Source: an uncultured Sulfitobacter sp. (lineage in GTDB: Bacteria > Pseudomonadota > Alphaproteobacteria > Rhodobacterales > Rhodobacteraceae). Taken from it: a stretch of 64,000 nucleotides of DNA. The stretch lies in NCBI GenBank assembly GCA_947501805.1, contig CANMXJ010000001.1:1-64000 (forward strand), given 5' to 3'. Under the pieces are notes generated by a model, which saw only the letters and a program-made list of their open reading frames with translations, searched no databases and had not been told where the DNA came from. The stretch's first letter is position 1. Every line of letters begins with the position of its first letter. Shown in pieces: positions 7,942-17,244 of the stretch. The position numbers were made by a program, and so were the translations under genes.

Positions 7942-9366
7942 TTAAAATCCGCGATTGCTGTAGGCATCAAGCGCGCGGGAACGCCCCTCAGCGGGTGAAA
8001 CGATAACATCTGGATAGCGGTCATTTGGGTCCAGCCCCCAACTGCGCGGAATCGCCTCATAAAACGCAAGCGCATCAGCATGCGGGTTCGACATCCCTTC
8101 GGCAATCCAGCGGCTGCGATAGGCGTGGTCCTTGTCGAATTTATCAAGTTGGGTTTCTGGATTGAACACGCGGAAATAGGGCGTCGCATCCGGGCCGGAC
8201 CCAGCCGACCACTGCCATCCCATCGCATTGCTGGCCGGATCCCAGTCAATCAGTGTGTCCTCGAACCAATCCATGCCGATGCGCCAATGGGTCATCAGGT
8301 GTTTTGTCAGATAACTTGCCACAATCATCCGGCCACGGTTGTGCATCCGCCCCGTTACATAAAGCTCGCGCATCGCAGCGTCGATAAAAGGCAATCCCGT
8401 ACACCCTTGTTTCCACGCCATAACTTCGGCTGTATTGGCATCTTCCCGCCATGGGAAAGCCTCCCATTCCTCACGCCAGTTATGAGTTAAGATCCGCGGT
8501 GTGTGGTGCATCAGATGATAGGCAAACTCGCGCCACACCAGTTCTTTGCAGAACGTTTCAGCCCCTTGTTTGCCCTCTTCCATCGCGCGGCGACCCGCAT
8601 GCCAGCATTGATGGGGACTGATTTCACCAAGGGCAAGGTTTTCTGACAGGTTTGAGGTGCCGTCCACCCCGGGCAGATCACGGGTTTCTTTGTAGCCGGC
8701 TACAATATGCGCCATGAACGCACCCAAACGGCCCTGTGCAGCCTGTTCGCCCAAACGTACAAAAGGACGCACTACTTCTGCACCACGGTCCATGGCACGG
8801 CCCATGTCCCAACTGTCCAGATCGTCAGAGGTTGGCCATGTGGATGGTGCCGGAATACTGCCCGGCGTTGCATGTGGCGCGTCAACGCCCAAATTCTTTA
8901 CAGCATTCCAGAACGGCGTGTAGACTTTGTAATAACCGCCTGTTTTTGTCTCGACCGTCCAAGGCTCGAACATCAGGTGGCCACCAAAAGAGCGTGCCTC
9001 GATGCTCTGCTCTTTCAGGGTCTCTTTGATGCGCGTGTCCCGCGCCACGCTATCAGGATCATATAGCCGCGACCAATAAACCGCACCGGCACCGGTGTCC
9101 TTGATCAGCGTTTGTAAGACCTCTAACGCATCCGCGCCGCGCCGCAGGGTCAACCGGCTGTCTTTGTTGGACAGGCTATCGGCCAGGGCTCCAATGCCAA
9201 GGCCAAGCCGCCATTTCGGCGCTGCGCCCAGCCCCTCAACGAGCGGGTCATGAATAAACACAGGGATCACAGGACGCCCTGTCTCGCACGCGGCGCACAG
9301 GGCTGCGTGATCACTCAAACGCAAGTCCCGACGGAACCAAAGGAGGATGGGGCTGGAATCGCTCAT
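7942..9366 (-). CDS. phrB: Deoxyribodipyrimidine photolyase (cryptochrome/photolyase family)
   Basis: A flavoprotein that uses blue light to split cyclobutane pyrimidine dimers in DNA. The N-terminal antenna domain begins with ILLWFRRDLRLSDHAAL, typical of the class I photolyase family. The C-terminal FAD domain carries TGLPFIDAAMREL, GRMHNRGRM and DWDPASNAMGWQW, the most conserved stretch of the family. The length of 474 residues is normal. The ATG sits 73 bases downstream of the aminotransferase-like gene and the cfa gene follows after 59 bases, so they may be co-transcribed. A DNA photolyase is more likely than a signalling cryptochrome, because the protein has no C-terminal extension. Confidence 0.93.
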   Translation of the reverse strand: MSDSSPILLWFRRDLRLSDHAALCAACETGRPVIPVFIHDPLVEGLGAAPKWRLGLGIGALADSLSNKDSRLTLRRGADALEVLQTLIKDTGAGAVYWSRLYDPDSVARDTRIKETLKEQSIEARSFGGHLMFEPWTVETKTGGYYKVYTPFWNAVKNLGVDAPHATPGSIPAPSTWPTSDDLDSWDMGRAMDRGAEVVRPFVRLGEQAAQGRLGAFMAHIVAGYKETRDLPGVDGTSNLSENLALGEISPHQCWHAGRRAMEEGKQGAETFCKELVWREFAYHLMHHTPRILTHNWREEWEAFPWREDANTAEVMAWKQGCTGLPFIDAAMRELYVTGRMHNRGRMIVASYLTKHLMTHWRIGMDWFEDTLIDWDPASNAMGWQWSAGSGPDATPYFRVFNPETQLDKFDKDHAYRSRWIAEGMSNPHADALAFYEAIPRSWGLDPNDRYPDVIVSPAEGRSRALDAYSNRGF

Positions 9367-9439
9367 GTCAGCGTCTTGTTAACCTTTTCAATGTCTTGAT
9401 GGAACGTAGAACAGACACAGGGCAGTCAAGGCTGGGGCG

Positions 9440-10663
9440 TCATAAAACAGCGTCCAACGCATTCAAAAGCTGATCTATTTCACTCTTTTCAGTGTAATGG
9501 GTGAAACTGAGGCGCAAAACACCCTTGGTCATGTCCACACCCATAGCAGAAAGTGCGCGACCGGCATAGAAATCGCCGCCCCCCGCCATGATCCTGTGCT
9601 GGACCAAAGCCGCCGCGACCTCTTCGCCAGAGCGTTCGAGCGCCAGCGCGACGGTCGGCGCACGCCCCTGCGCCGCTGCTGGACCGATCAAGCGCACCGA
9701 ATTACGCGATTTCACGGCATCCAAAAGGGGTTGCAGCAATGTGGTTTCATGGGCGCGCATCAGATCGTGCACCGCCGCCCCGCGTACCGCCGGTTCGCCA
9801 TCCCCCCCGACGTGATGTTCAAAAAAGGCATCCACATAATCCGCCATGCCCGCACAGGCCGCAACCTGCGCGTGATCCGGTCCCGCCGGTGTGAAACGTT
9901 TGTAAAGCGTATCGCCGTTGAAATCATGCCCCTGATTGGGCAGCAGTTCACCCAATGCGCGACGAATAACCATCAGACCTTGATGCGGCCCGTATGTTTT
10001 GTACGCCGAGAACAGATAGATATCGGGTCCAAGTGATCCCACATCCGCAAAGCCATGCGGCGCATATGACACGCCGTCCACACAGACAAAGGCACCAGCG
10101 GCATGGGCCAATGCGGTGATCTCGACCACGGGGTTGATTTCGCCTACGACGTTAGAGCAATGGGGAAAACACACCAGCCGCACTTTTTCATCCAGAAGGT
10201 TTTCCAGATCATCAGGGCTCAGATGTCCCGTTTCGGGATCTACGCGCCATTCGCGCACCTCGATGCCCCGATCCGCCAAGCGCCGCCACGGACCGGTGTT
10301 GGCTTCGTGATCCTGATTGGTCACGACAATCGCCTCGCCCGGCTGCAACATCTGCCCAAAGGCCTGCGCCATAACGTAGGTGTTCTGCGTTGTAGAAGGG
10401 CCAAAACTCAGCTCGTCAGGCTCAACGCCCAGAATGGCAGCCATGCGATTGCGGGCTTCGTCCATCTCTTCACCACCCAGCCTGCTTGCCTCATACGCTG
10501 AATAGGGCTGGACTTTGCGTTGGGTGTAAAACCGGAACAACCGGTCAATCACTGGACGGCAGGTATATGACCCACCGGCGTTTTCAAAAAACGCCTGACC
10601 CTTTAAGGAAGGCTCGTCAAAAGCTGGGAATTGGGCACGCACCCATGCGGTATCTAATGTCAT
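9440..10663 (-). CDS. Class V aminotransferase / cysteine desulfurase-like PLP protein
   Basis: A fold-type I PLP enzyme of the class V aminotransferase group, related to cysteine desulfurases. The PLP lysine is in the YLFSAYKTYGPHQG motif, and HCSNVVGEINPV precedes it as in the desulfurase family. The ATG at 10663 begins MTLDTAWVRAQFPAF, the usual N-terminus for the family (407 residues); an open frame upstream to 10786 lacks homologous character. The ribosome site is weak. Cysteine desulfurases need an active-site cysteine in a C-terminal loop; none is obvious here, so the true substrate may differ. It could be the first gene of the long minus-strand run. Confidence 0.8.
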   Translation of the reverse strand: MTLDTAWVRAQFPAFDEPSLKGQAFFENAGGSYTCRPVIDRLFRFYTQRKVQPYSAYEASRLGGEEMDEARNRMAAILGVEPDELSFGPSTTQNTYVMAQAFGQMLQPGEAIVVTNQDHEANTGPWRRLADRGIEVREWRVDPETGHLSPDDLENLLDEKVRLVCFPHCSNVVGEINPVVEITALAHAAGAFVCVDGVSYAPHGFADVGSLGPDIYLFSAYKTYGPHQGLMVIRRALGELLPNQGHDFNGDTLYKRFTPAGPDHAQVAACAGMADYVDAFFEHHVGGDGEPAVRGAAVHDLMRAHETTLLQPLLDAVKSRNSVRLIGPAAAQGRAPTVALALERSGEEVAAALVQHRIMAGGGDFYAGRALSAMGVDMTKGVLRLSFTHYTEKSEIDQLLNALDAVL

Positions 10664-11016
10664 ACCAATTACGGTATCTCTGCCGTGGCTGAGGTCAAGG
10701 ACAGAAAGCCTTCTTATGGACCTGTGCAGGTGTTCATCGGCTGACACCCACCTCACCCGCTTGAAACCGGTCGGCGCTTTTTGCACCCGTTCCCGGCGGA
10801 TTTAGGCAGATCATGTCGCATTTGCGCTCAAACTGTCGGGCGCTGACAGTCTTGGAGTGTTTGAACGTCGGACACTTTTCAAACTGGCGTGCGATGCAAT
10901 ACTGGGGGCTTTTTGCAGGCAGTAGGACCTGACCGCAAAAACTGCTATAATCGAACCATTGCCAAAAGAGCCAATGTAAGCCGCATCAGACGGCACCACA
11001 AACAGGGACACAAATA
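10664..11016. promoter_or_regulatory. Divergent intergenic region upstream of the BCCT transporter, with a candidate -10 box
   Basis: No credible gene is seen between the minus-strand aminotransferase-like gene and the plus-strand transporter. A perfect TATAAT occurs at 10946-10951, about 65 bases before the transporter ATG, with only a weak -35 candidate (TAGGAC at 10923-10928, 17-base spacing). The region should hold promoters for both genes. A short minus-strand open frame at 10811-11023 does not look like a protein. Confidence 0.4.
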
Positions 11017-12861
11017 ATGTCAATCAAACCTCCGTTTACGGAACTCGACATCAATACACAAGATGGCGGGTTTTATCATGGATACAGCCTGCCAATCGCG
11101 CTGATATCCAAAATAAGCATGGTGCTTCTGGTGCTCTGGGCACTGGTTTTTCCGCTGAATGCCGGTGATATGCTGTCGTCGGTGAACTCATCACTCCTTC
11201 TGTCGTTCAACACCTTCTACATTCTTGCGGTAGGCTTCTTTGCCTTCTTCCTGTTTGCCGTGGCGCTCATTCCGTCCACAGGCAGCCGCGTACTTGGCAT
11301 GGATGGGCAAAAACCGGAATTCTCCAATTTCTCATGGTTCTCCATGATGTTTGGTGCCGGTCTGGGTGTGGGTCTGATGACCTTTGCCACCGCAGAGCCG
11401 ATTGGACTTTGGGGTTCAAACCCTGTGTTGCTGTCCAGTGACGTTGCCCCCAACAGTGAAGAGGCGCTACAGTCCGCCTACCGCTACACTTTTGCGCATT
11501 ACGGCTTTCACGCTTGGGCGATCTACGTGGTGACAGGTCTGAGCCTTGCTTATTACGCCTATACACGTGGCATGCCCCTGACAATCCGCGCAGCGCTGAC
11601 GCCTTTGTTGGGACGTTTCGTAAACGGGTTCCTTGGCCATATCATCGATGTTCTGGGCGTTGTGGCCACCATCCTTGGTGTCTCTGTCACAATCGGTTTT
11701 GGCGTCAGCCAACTGGTTGACGGTGCCTACGCGATCACGGGTGCCGCCTGGATGATGGACACAACAGGTGACACACCTACCGCCACCAAAGCAGGTCTGA
11801 TTACCGCCCTTGTGATGATTATGGGGCTGTCGATCCTATCCGCGGTTTCCGGTGTGGGACGTGGGGTAAAGTGGCTGTCCAACATCAATCTGGTGTTGTC
11901 GTTCATTCTGCTGATGACATTTGTAATTGCAGGCTCGATCGTGTTTGCGCTGACCACCTATGCAACCGCGCTGGTTGACTACATCATACACTTCGTCTCC
12001 ATCAGCTTTGGCGCTTATGACCCTGTCTCTTCTGATGCCTTCGCGGCGGCAGTACCTGCCAGCATCAACGCCCTGCCGGCCGAGCAGCTTGCAACCGTCT
12101 ATGACGGCGCAACAAATGCCTGGGGCTCTGCCTCTGCCTTCGCAACCAGCTTAAGCGATGCCGGTATTACCCTGTCTGAAGAAGACGTAGCGGCGGCCTA
12201 TGCTGCTGGTACCGACGGCCGTTTGTTCAGCTGGCAAGCAGCCTGGACCACCTTCTATTGGGCATGGTGGATCGCGTTCTCTCCCTTTGTTGGCTTGTTC
12301 CTTGCTCGTATCTCCAAGGGTCGCACTGTGCGCGAATTTGTTCTGGGTGCCGTCATTGCACCAGCCCTCGTGTGCTTTGCATGGATGGCAATTCTGGGTG
12401 GCACGGCCATTGATCTGGAGCTCTCCGGAGCGGCAGATGGCGCAATCATCGCCGCGTCAAACTCGGCCAAGCTGTTTGTGACACTTGAGCAGATGTTGTC
12501 CGGTGGTATCCTTCAGGCGCTTATCATCATGTGTGTGGTGCTGATCATGACATTCCTCGTGACCTCTGCGGACTCCGGCATTTTGGTGATGAACACGATC
12601 ATGTCCGGCGGCTCTGAAGAAACAGGCATTTTGCACCGCATCATTTGGGGTGTGATCCTGACGCTGGTCATCGGCACGCTGTTGCTGGCGGGCGGCGGCG
12701 GTCTTTCGGCGCTACAGAACGCGATGATCATTGGCGCATTACCCTTCACCTTTATCATGGTGGGCATGGTGCTGTCGTTGATCAAGGCCATGTATAACGA
12801 TGGACGTCGTGACCGTGCAGGTATTTCCAGCCAATCAACCGCAGCGCAACCTGCCGAATAA
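11017..12861 (+). CDS. BCCT family transporter (betaine/choline/carnitine or DMSP type)
   Basis: A sodium- or proton-coupled importer for quaternary ammonium or sulfonium compounds such as glycine betaine or DMSP, located in the inner membrane. The 614-residue protein has about twelve membrane helices. Family landmarks are the glycine-rich GAGLGVGLM stretch, the conserved TFYWAWWIAFSPFVGLFLARI segment (around residues 410-430) and the following KGRTVREF. A loop of about 80 residues between two helices (near 330-410) is rich in Ala and acidic residues. The ribosome site AGGGA lies before the ATG. The substrate cannot be read from the sequence; the nearby dmdA gene makes DMSP a reasonable guess. 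Confidence 0.9.
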   Translation: MSIKPPFTELDINTQDGGFYHGYSLPIALISKISMVLLVLWALVFPLNAGDMLSSVNSSLLLSFNTFYILAVGFFAFFLFAVALIPSTGSRVLGMDGQKPEFSNFSWFSMMFGAGLGVGLMTFATAEPIGLWGSNPVLLSSDVAPNSEEALQSAYRYTFAHYGFHAWAIYVVTGLSLAYYAYTRGMPLTIRAALTPLLGRFVNGFLGHIIDVLGVVATILGVSVTIGFGVSQLVDGAYAITGAAWMMDTTGDTPTATKAGLITALVMIMGLSILSAVSGVGRGVKWLSNINLVLSFILLMTFVIAGSIVFALTTYATALVDYIIHFVSISFGAYDPVSSDAFAAAVPASINALPAEQLATVYDGATNAWGSASAFATSLSDAGITLSEEDVAAAYAAGTDGRLFSWQAAWTTFYWAWWIAFSPFVGLFLARISKGRTVREFVLGAVIAPALVCFAWMAILGGTAIDLELSGAADGAIIAASNSAKLFVTLEQMLSGGILQALIIMCVVLIMTFLVTSADSGILVMNTIMSGGSEETGILHRIIWGVILTLVIGTLLLAGGGGLSALQNAMIIGALPFTFIMVGMVLSLIKAMYNDGRRDRAGISSQSTAAQPAE

Positions 12862-12884
12862 AGACACCATTGCAAAACGGAATT

Positions 12885-12910
12885 GCGGCGGCCGGGGAAC
12901 CGGGCGCCGC
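12885..12910. terminator. GC-rich hairpin between convergent genes
   Basis: A stem of 11 positions with one mismatch (GCGGCGGCCGG against CCGGGCGCCGC) and a GGAA loop lies between the BCCT gene and the convergent HIT gene. There is no clear T-run, so termination activity is inferred from shape and position only. Confidence 0.5.
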
Positions 12911-12943
12911 TATTGCATTTGAAGCTTGTATCCTGTGTCCGGT

Positions 12944-13363
12944 TTATCCCAATGCTGCGACAATCATCTCTGCATGGCGTTTGATTGCATCCATATCCCC
13001 CGGTGCAAGGGGCCGCATCGGAACGCCGGTATGGCGCGGGTGAATGTGGAAATGCAGATGAAAGACCTCTTGTCCGCCCGCAGCTTCACTGAACTGCGAC
13101 AAGGTGATTCCGTCCGCATCAAATGCCTTCTTAGCGGCATTGGCGACGATGTTGACCGTTTTCATACACGCGGCAAGCTGCGCAGGTGTGGCATCCAGTA
13201 TGTTGCGGCACGGGGTCTTGGGGATCACCAGACAATGCCCGTCCGTGCGCGGATTGATATCCATAAAACACAGGGTGTCATCGTCTTCATAGACCTTAAA
13301 AGACGGGATTTCGCCCCGCAGGATTTTGGCAAAAATATTCTGGTCGTCGTAGGCGTCGGACAT
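12944..13363 (-). CDS. HIT family (histidine triad) hydrolase
   Basis: A small nucleotide hydrolase or transferase of the HINT/Fhit superfamily. The histidine triad is seen as HLHFHIH (His102, 104, 106 and 108), and the N-terminal IFAKILRGEIPSFKVYEDD is typical of HINT-like proteins. Length 139 residues is normal. A good ribosome site, AAGGAG, lies just before the ATG at 13363. It lies downstream of the acuI-linked unknown gene on the same strand, with a gap of about 50 bases, so it may be the last gene of the dmdA run. The cellular substrate is unknown. Confidence 0.9.
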   Translation of the reverse strand: MSDAYDDQNIFAKILRGEIPSFKVYEDDDTLCFMDINPRTDGHCLVIPKTPCRNILDATPAQLAACMKTVNIVANAAKKAFDADGITLSQFSEAAGGQEVFHLHFHIHPRHTGVPMRPLAPGDMDAIKRHAEMIVAALG

Positions 13364-13412
13364 GGCAGCTCTCCTTGATTGGCTGCTGTTCTAAGCGGTG
13401 ATGACCCCAAGC

Positions 13413-13901
13413 TCAACCGCGGCGCAGCTTGCGTTCGGCCAAGCGTAACAGGGATTTGGCATAAAACCTGTGCAGCGGCGTGCTTATGCGTACAATCGGG
13501 GCCAGCGTCCCGTCTGTACGCGCAATGACCGCAGAGCCAAAAAGCAACCGAGTCACACCACCGTCCTTTGGCGCAACTGCCAGAAAAGACCGCGTAGCAC
13601 CCGCATTGTCACACAACAGGATTTGCGCCTCGTCGCGTTTTTCGACCTGCCATACCGCGAAATGATCCGCCCCTTGCGCCAGAGCTTTAACATCGCTGTG
13701 CGTGATCCGTTTGCGCAAGGCGACGCTTAGCACCACACGCTCCAGACGGAACAACCAAGTCGAATAAAACGCCTCGATGAAGGCGGACAAATCCGCCTCC
13801 ATCGGATGCATTACCTCAAAACAGTCGGTATAGGTGCCGTCACGATCCACGTAACCCGCAAGCAACGCATCACGCGGAACCGCAACGGCCCGTGCGATCA
13901 T
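13413..13901 (-). CDS. Uncharacterised 162-residue protein coupled to acuI
   Basis: I do not recognise a named family with confidence. The protein has no signal peptide and no membrane helix, and is rich in Arg and hydrophobic residues. The segment ADLSAFIEAFYSTWLFRLERVVL looks like an amphipathic helix, and a beta-rich part (HFAVWQVEKRDEAQILLCD, then GVTRLLFGSAVI) follows. Its ATG overlaps the acuI stop by 4 bases, so it is probably translated together with acuI. That context suggests a role near acryloyl-CoA or DMSP metabolism, but this is inference. It might be a DUF2867-like protein. Confidence 0.7.
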   Translation of the reverse strand: MIARAVAVPRDALLAGYVDRDGTYTDCFEVMHPMEADLSAFIEAFYSTWLFRLERVVLSVALRKRITHSDVKALAQGADHFAVWQVEKRDEAQILLCDNAGATRSFLAVAPKDGGVTRLLFGSAVIARTDGTLAPIVRISTPLHRFYAKSLLRLAERKLRRG

Positions 13902-14881
13902 GCGTTTACATCAACGACAACGCGTCCCTTGACCTGCCCCTTGAGGATGTCCTTGCCCAGTTTCGGCAGATCGGACAGTGTCGCGGGCTGCACCATAGCT
14001 TCGAGCTTGTCCATAGGCAGATCTTTAGAGATCCGCTCCCAGGCGCGCAGGCGGTTCTCATAGGGCTGCATCACGGAATCAATACCCAACAGGTTCACCC
14101 CACGCAGCAGAAACGGTATAACGGTCGCTGGTAAACCTGCGCCGCCCGCCAGACCCACGGCAGCAACAGACGCGCCATATTGCATCTGTCCCAAAACCCG
14201 CGCCAACATCTCACCACCAACGGCATCCACACAACCGCCCCACGTTTCACCCTCCAGCGGCCGCTTGACCGTCTCGTTAATCTCTTCACGTGCGACGATC
14301 TGCGTGGCACCCAGGGATTTCAGATAATCCGCCGTTTCAGGACGCCCTGTCACACCTGCCACCTCGTGACCGAGGTTCGCCAGAATGGCCGTCGCAACAG
14401 ACCCGACGCCACCCGCAGCGCCCGTCACCAGAACCGGACCACTCTTGATCCCGTGATCTTCCAGCGCCATCACCGCTAGCATCGCCGTGAAACCAGCAGT
14501 GCCAACCGCCATCGCCTGACGGGTGTCCAGACCATTTGGCAGCGGCACCAGCCAGTCCGCCTTGACCCGTGCCTTCTGGGAATAGCCGCCCCAATGCGCC
14601 TCGCCCACACGCCAGCCCGTCAGCACAACCTTGTCGCCCGCCTTGTAGCGCGGATCATCGGATGTCTCGACCGTTCCGGCAAAATCAATGCCCGGAATAT
14701 GTGGATAGTTCCGCACCAGACCGCCCCCCGGACCAATGCACAAACCGTCTTTATAATTGACCGTGGAATACTCCACCGCAACGGTCACATCAGCCGCAGG
14801 CAGTTGATCCAACGACATTTCTGTCACCTCAGCGGAGGTCTTTCCCTCATCATCCTTGTTCACAACAAGCGCATTAAACAT
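13898..14881 (-). CDS. acuI: Acryloyl-CoA reductase AcuI (medium-chain dehydrogenase/reductase)
   Basis: An NADPH-dependent zinc-free MDR enzyme that reduces acryloyl-CoA to propionyl-CoA, removing toxic acrylate products of DMSP cleavage. The protein shows the YhdH/AcuI pattern: STVNYKDGLCIGPGGGLVR, PHIPGIDFAGTV, GWRVGEAHWGGYSQKA and the nucleotide-binding VTGAAGGVGSVA. The ATG at 14881 has GGAG 6 bases upstream, so it is preferred over an ATG 12 bases earlier that overlaps this site; the protein is 327 residues. It follows dmdA by about 118 bases on the same strand, an arrangement known from Ruegeria pomeroyi. A GGGGC hairpin lies in the gap. Confidence 0.93.
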   Translation of the reverse strand: MFNALVVNKDDEGKTSAEVTEMSLDQLPAADVTVAVEYSTVNYKDGLCIGPGGGLVRNYPHIPGIDFAGTVETSDDPRYKAGDKVVLTGWRVGEAHWGGYSQKARVKADWLVPLPNGLDTRQAMAVGTAGFTAMLAVMALEDHGIKSGPVLVTGAAGGVGSVATAILANLGHEVAGVTGRPETADYLKSLGATQIVAREEINETVKRPLEGETWGGCVDAVGGEMLARVLGQMQYGASVAAVGLAGGAGLPATVIPFLLRGVNLLGIDSVMQPYENRLRAWERISKDLPMDKLEAMVQPATLSDLPKLGKDILKGQVKGRVVVDVNA

Positions 14882-14999
14882 CGTTCTCTCCATTGATTAT
14901 TTTACGAAACAGGGGCTTCGCGCCCCCTCTCTTCACTTGACCTTTAACATCTGGGGTCCGGGTCAAAGCCCCGAAATCTACCCGATTGTAATCAGAAAC

Positions 15000-16103
15000 T
15001 CACGCCCAGAAGTTCTCATAGACAACCGCATCACGCGACCCGTCCGGTGTCACCACCTGCACCGCTGTGCGGTCATCCCAATGGGTCATGCGCACCATGC
15101 CAATCGCCACATTTGTCCTAAAGTCGGGTGACCATGCCGCCGAGGTCACCTGCCCCACGCGCTTCTCTCCTGCCATGACCGGCCAAACCCGATCACAACC
15201 GGGCACCTTGTCACCGGCAATCTCGATCGCGCGCACTTGCTGGATCGGCCCTTCCTTGGCGACCCGCAAAAGCGCATCCCGACCCATACAGCCAATCGCT
15301 GTCTGCGTGTTACAAAAGCGGCCCAGTCCGCATTCATGCGGTGTATTATCATCGTTCATGTCATTGCCATAGCTCAGCAATCCACCCTCGACCCGTTCGA
15401 TCCCGTTTGGACAGCCAGCGTGTACATCCAGATCTTTGCCCGCTTCCATCAGCGCATGCCAAAGCGGCATTCCGATGTCGCTGCCTTCAACGTAGATCTC
15501 AAAGCCCCCCTGCTTTGAATAGCCCGACCGTGCAACAACCAATGGACGGCCCTGAAACTCGAACCACCCGAAGCGAAAGAACTTTACGTCACGCACAGCG
15601 TCGCCAAAGACCCGGGCCATCAACTCGTCCGATTTCGGCCCTTGCACGGCCAACGGGCTTACGTCCGGTTCGTCCACCAAGACATCCAAACGATACCCGT
15701 TTGCGATCCCCTTGACCCAATAGAGCAAATCACTGTCCGCAATCGAAATCCACCAGCGGTCCTCGGCCAGTTTCACTGCAACAGGATCGTTCAACATGCC
15801 GCCTGTCTCATCAACAATCGGCACGTAAAAGCAACGTCCAGCCTCCATCCCGCGCAAATCGCGCGGTGTGAGCATCTGCATCAGACGCGCCGCATCCGGC
15901 CCGCGCAATTCCACCTGCCGCTCTACCGCGACGTCCCAGACCTGCACCGCTTCTTTCAGGTGGTGATAATCTTCCTCAACGCTGCGAAACACTGTGGGCA
16001 ACAGCATGTGATTATAAACCGTATAGGCTTTGACACCAGCCGCCTCGACCCCGTCGGAGAAAGGTGTGCGGCGCAAACGGCGTGAAGGTGAGATCAGCGG
16101 CAT
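15000..16103 (-). CDS. dmdA: Dimethylsulfoniopropionate demethylase DmdA
   Basis: Moves a methyl group from DMSP to tetrahydrofolate, giving methylmercaptopropionate; this is the first step of the demethylation pathway in marine roseobacters. The protein is a GcvT-fold enzyme of 367 residues. Its start SPSRRLRRTPFSDGVEAAGV and the stretches YTVYNHMLLPTVF, DVAVERQVELRGPDAARLM, SGYSKQGGFEIYVEGSD and GLLSYGNDMNDDNTPHECGL match DmdA rather than general aminomethyltransferases. The ATG at 16103 has GGAGG 7 bases upstream and overlaps the DinB stop by one base; an upstream extension is in the wrong style. Neighbouring acuI supports the assignment. Confidence 0.95.
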   Translation of the reverse strand: MPLISPSRRLRRTPFSDGVEAAGVKAYTVYNHMLLPTVFRSVEEDYHHLKEAVQVWDVAVERQVELRGPDAARLMQMLTPRDLRGMEAGRCFYVPIVDETGGMLNDPVAVKLAEDRWWISIADSDLLYWVKGIANGYRLDVLVDEPDVSPLAVQGPKSDELMARVFGDAVRDVKFFRFGWFEFQGRPLVVARSGYSKQGGFEIYVEGSDIGMPLWHALMEAGKDLDVHAGCPNGIERVEGGLLSYGNDMNDDNTPHECGLGRFCNTQTAIGCMGRDALLRVAKEGPIQQVRAIEIAGDKVPGCDRVWPVMAGEKRVGQVTSAAWSPDFRTNVAIGMVRMTHWDDRTAVQVVTPDGSRDAVVYENFWA

Positions 16104-16609
16104 CAATCGTCCTCCGGCATAAAGACAAGATCGCTCACCGGCGCGTTGTGCCCGCCTGCTGTCAGCATGGCATGCACTTGGCCCCGATGATGGGTCTGGT
16201 GGTTGAACATATGGGTAATGCACAAAGCTTTGGGCTGGACAAAAGTCGTGCCTCTGGAGGTCGACACCCACGTCAACTTTCCCGCGAGGTCAATATTCGA
16301 CAGTGTTTCCGCCCAGATGCGCATTCGCCCGTCCATGCGGAACCGCATCGCCTGCCATTCACCAAACGTATCTGTATAGGTCGTGGTGTCTACCACATCC
16401 TCGGGCGGTGCCACATCATCACACCACCGCGCCATCCACAGCGTATCGCCCCAAAGCAGATGGTTCAGCGTGCCCATGATAGAGCCAAAGAAAGCCTTAT
16501 GGTCCTGCCACAAAGCATCTTCATCCATCATCTTAACAATATCCATGATCTGCTTGTTTTGCCACGTATTATAGCGTGCCATCGTCAGAACATAGCCCTT
16601 GTCAATCAC
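16103..16609 (-). CDS. DinB family protein
   Basis: A four-helix-bundle protein of the DinB/DfsB group, many of which bind a divalent metal through three histidines and some of which are thiol-dependent transferases. Candidate ligands are His in LNHLLWGD and in FNHQTHHRGQ. Length 168 residues is usual. The start is a GTG at 16609, preceded by AAAGGGG and overlapping the DUF1326 stop by 4 bases; an ATG at 16582 is an alternative. The gene runs straight into dmdA with a one-base overlap, so DinB and DmdA are probably made from one message. A role in thiol or methyl-group handling is only inference. Confidence 0.85.
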   Translation of the reverse strand: MIDKGYVLTMARYNTWQNKQIMDIVKMMDEDALWQDHKAFFGSIMGTLNHLLWGDTLWMARWCDDVAPPEDVVDTTTYTDTFGEWQAMRFRMDGRMRIWAETLSNIDLAGKLTWVSTSRGTTFVQPKALCITHMFNHQTHHRGQVHAMLTAGGHNAPVSDLVFMPEDD

Positions 16610-17241
16610 GCGGCGGCCCCTTTCCAGTCAATCGGGCAAATCTCGGCTGATTTATTGCCGAAATCCCAGATGCGGCCATAATCGCGCACCTTGGACTTGA
16701 CGCCACGGGCCGCGATGATGTCAGGCCCCATCCAGTATTTCGAGTTGGAAATCATCACCGGGTGATCTGCGTCGGCACCGGCAATCATTTCAATTTCGCC
16801 GTTGATCTTGCGCCCGATGTTGATCACACGTTTGGTACCCTCGCGGATGATCTCAACGGGTGCGCGTTCCGCCCCGATGATCTCGGAAACCAGCATGGTG
16901 AACAGACCCGTGGTTCCGCCTGCGGCACCACTGAAAATCTGCAACAGCCCGTCATAGGCCGCCTCAGTTGATCGCTCGTCGACATAAGCGGCAACGCGCC
17001 AGTTCCCTTCGCCCATACGACCCGGAATATCGACAAGCAGACCGACATTCAGACCAGCAAGGCTTTCGCCCTCAAAGTGGCCCTCGTCAATCGCGATGCC
17101 CATCCACGCATGGCAATGCCCTTCGGTTGGAGGATGCGCACCCAAAGAAATCACGCAGGGGCAGAAAAGCTCGCAGGAGCAGTTCAAAAACAATTCACCC
17201 TTTATCGCCCAGTCTTTGGGTGTCATGGCTCTATTTGGCAT
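16606..17241 (-). CDS. DUF1326 domain protein
   Basis: A 211-residue protein of the DUF1326 family, function unknown. The family hallmark is a cysteine cluster near the N-terminus, here CSCELFCPC (21-29), followed by HCHAW, which could bind a metal ion. There is no signal peptide. A clear ribosome site, GGAGG, precedes the ATG at 17241. It lies 3 bases after DUF2182 and overlaps DinB by 4 bases. DUF1326 and DUF2182 genes often sit together in proteobacteria, which suggests that the soluble protein and the membrane protein act as a pair, perhaps with a metal. Confidence 0.88.
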   Translation of the reverse strand: MPNRAMTPKDWAIKGELFLNCSCELFCPCVISLGAHPPTEGHCHAWMGIAIDEGHFEGESLAGLNVGLLVDIPGRMGEGNWRVAAYVDERSTEAAYDGLLQIFSGAAGGTTGLFTMLVSEIIGAERAPVEIIREGTKRVINIGRKINGEIEMIAGADADHPVMISNSKYWMGPDIIAARGVKSKVRDYGRIWDFGNKSAEICPIDWKGAAA

Positions 17242-17244
17242 GCA

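Noticed and set aside
10811-11023. Minus-strand 70-codon open frame upstream of the BCCT gene
   Set aside because: It overlaps the transporter start and the candidate promoter, has no ribosome site, and the peptide looks random.
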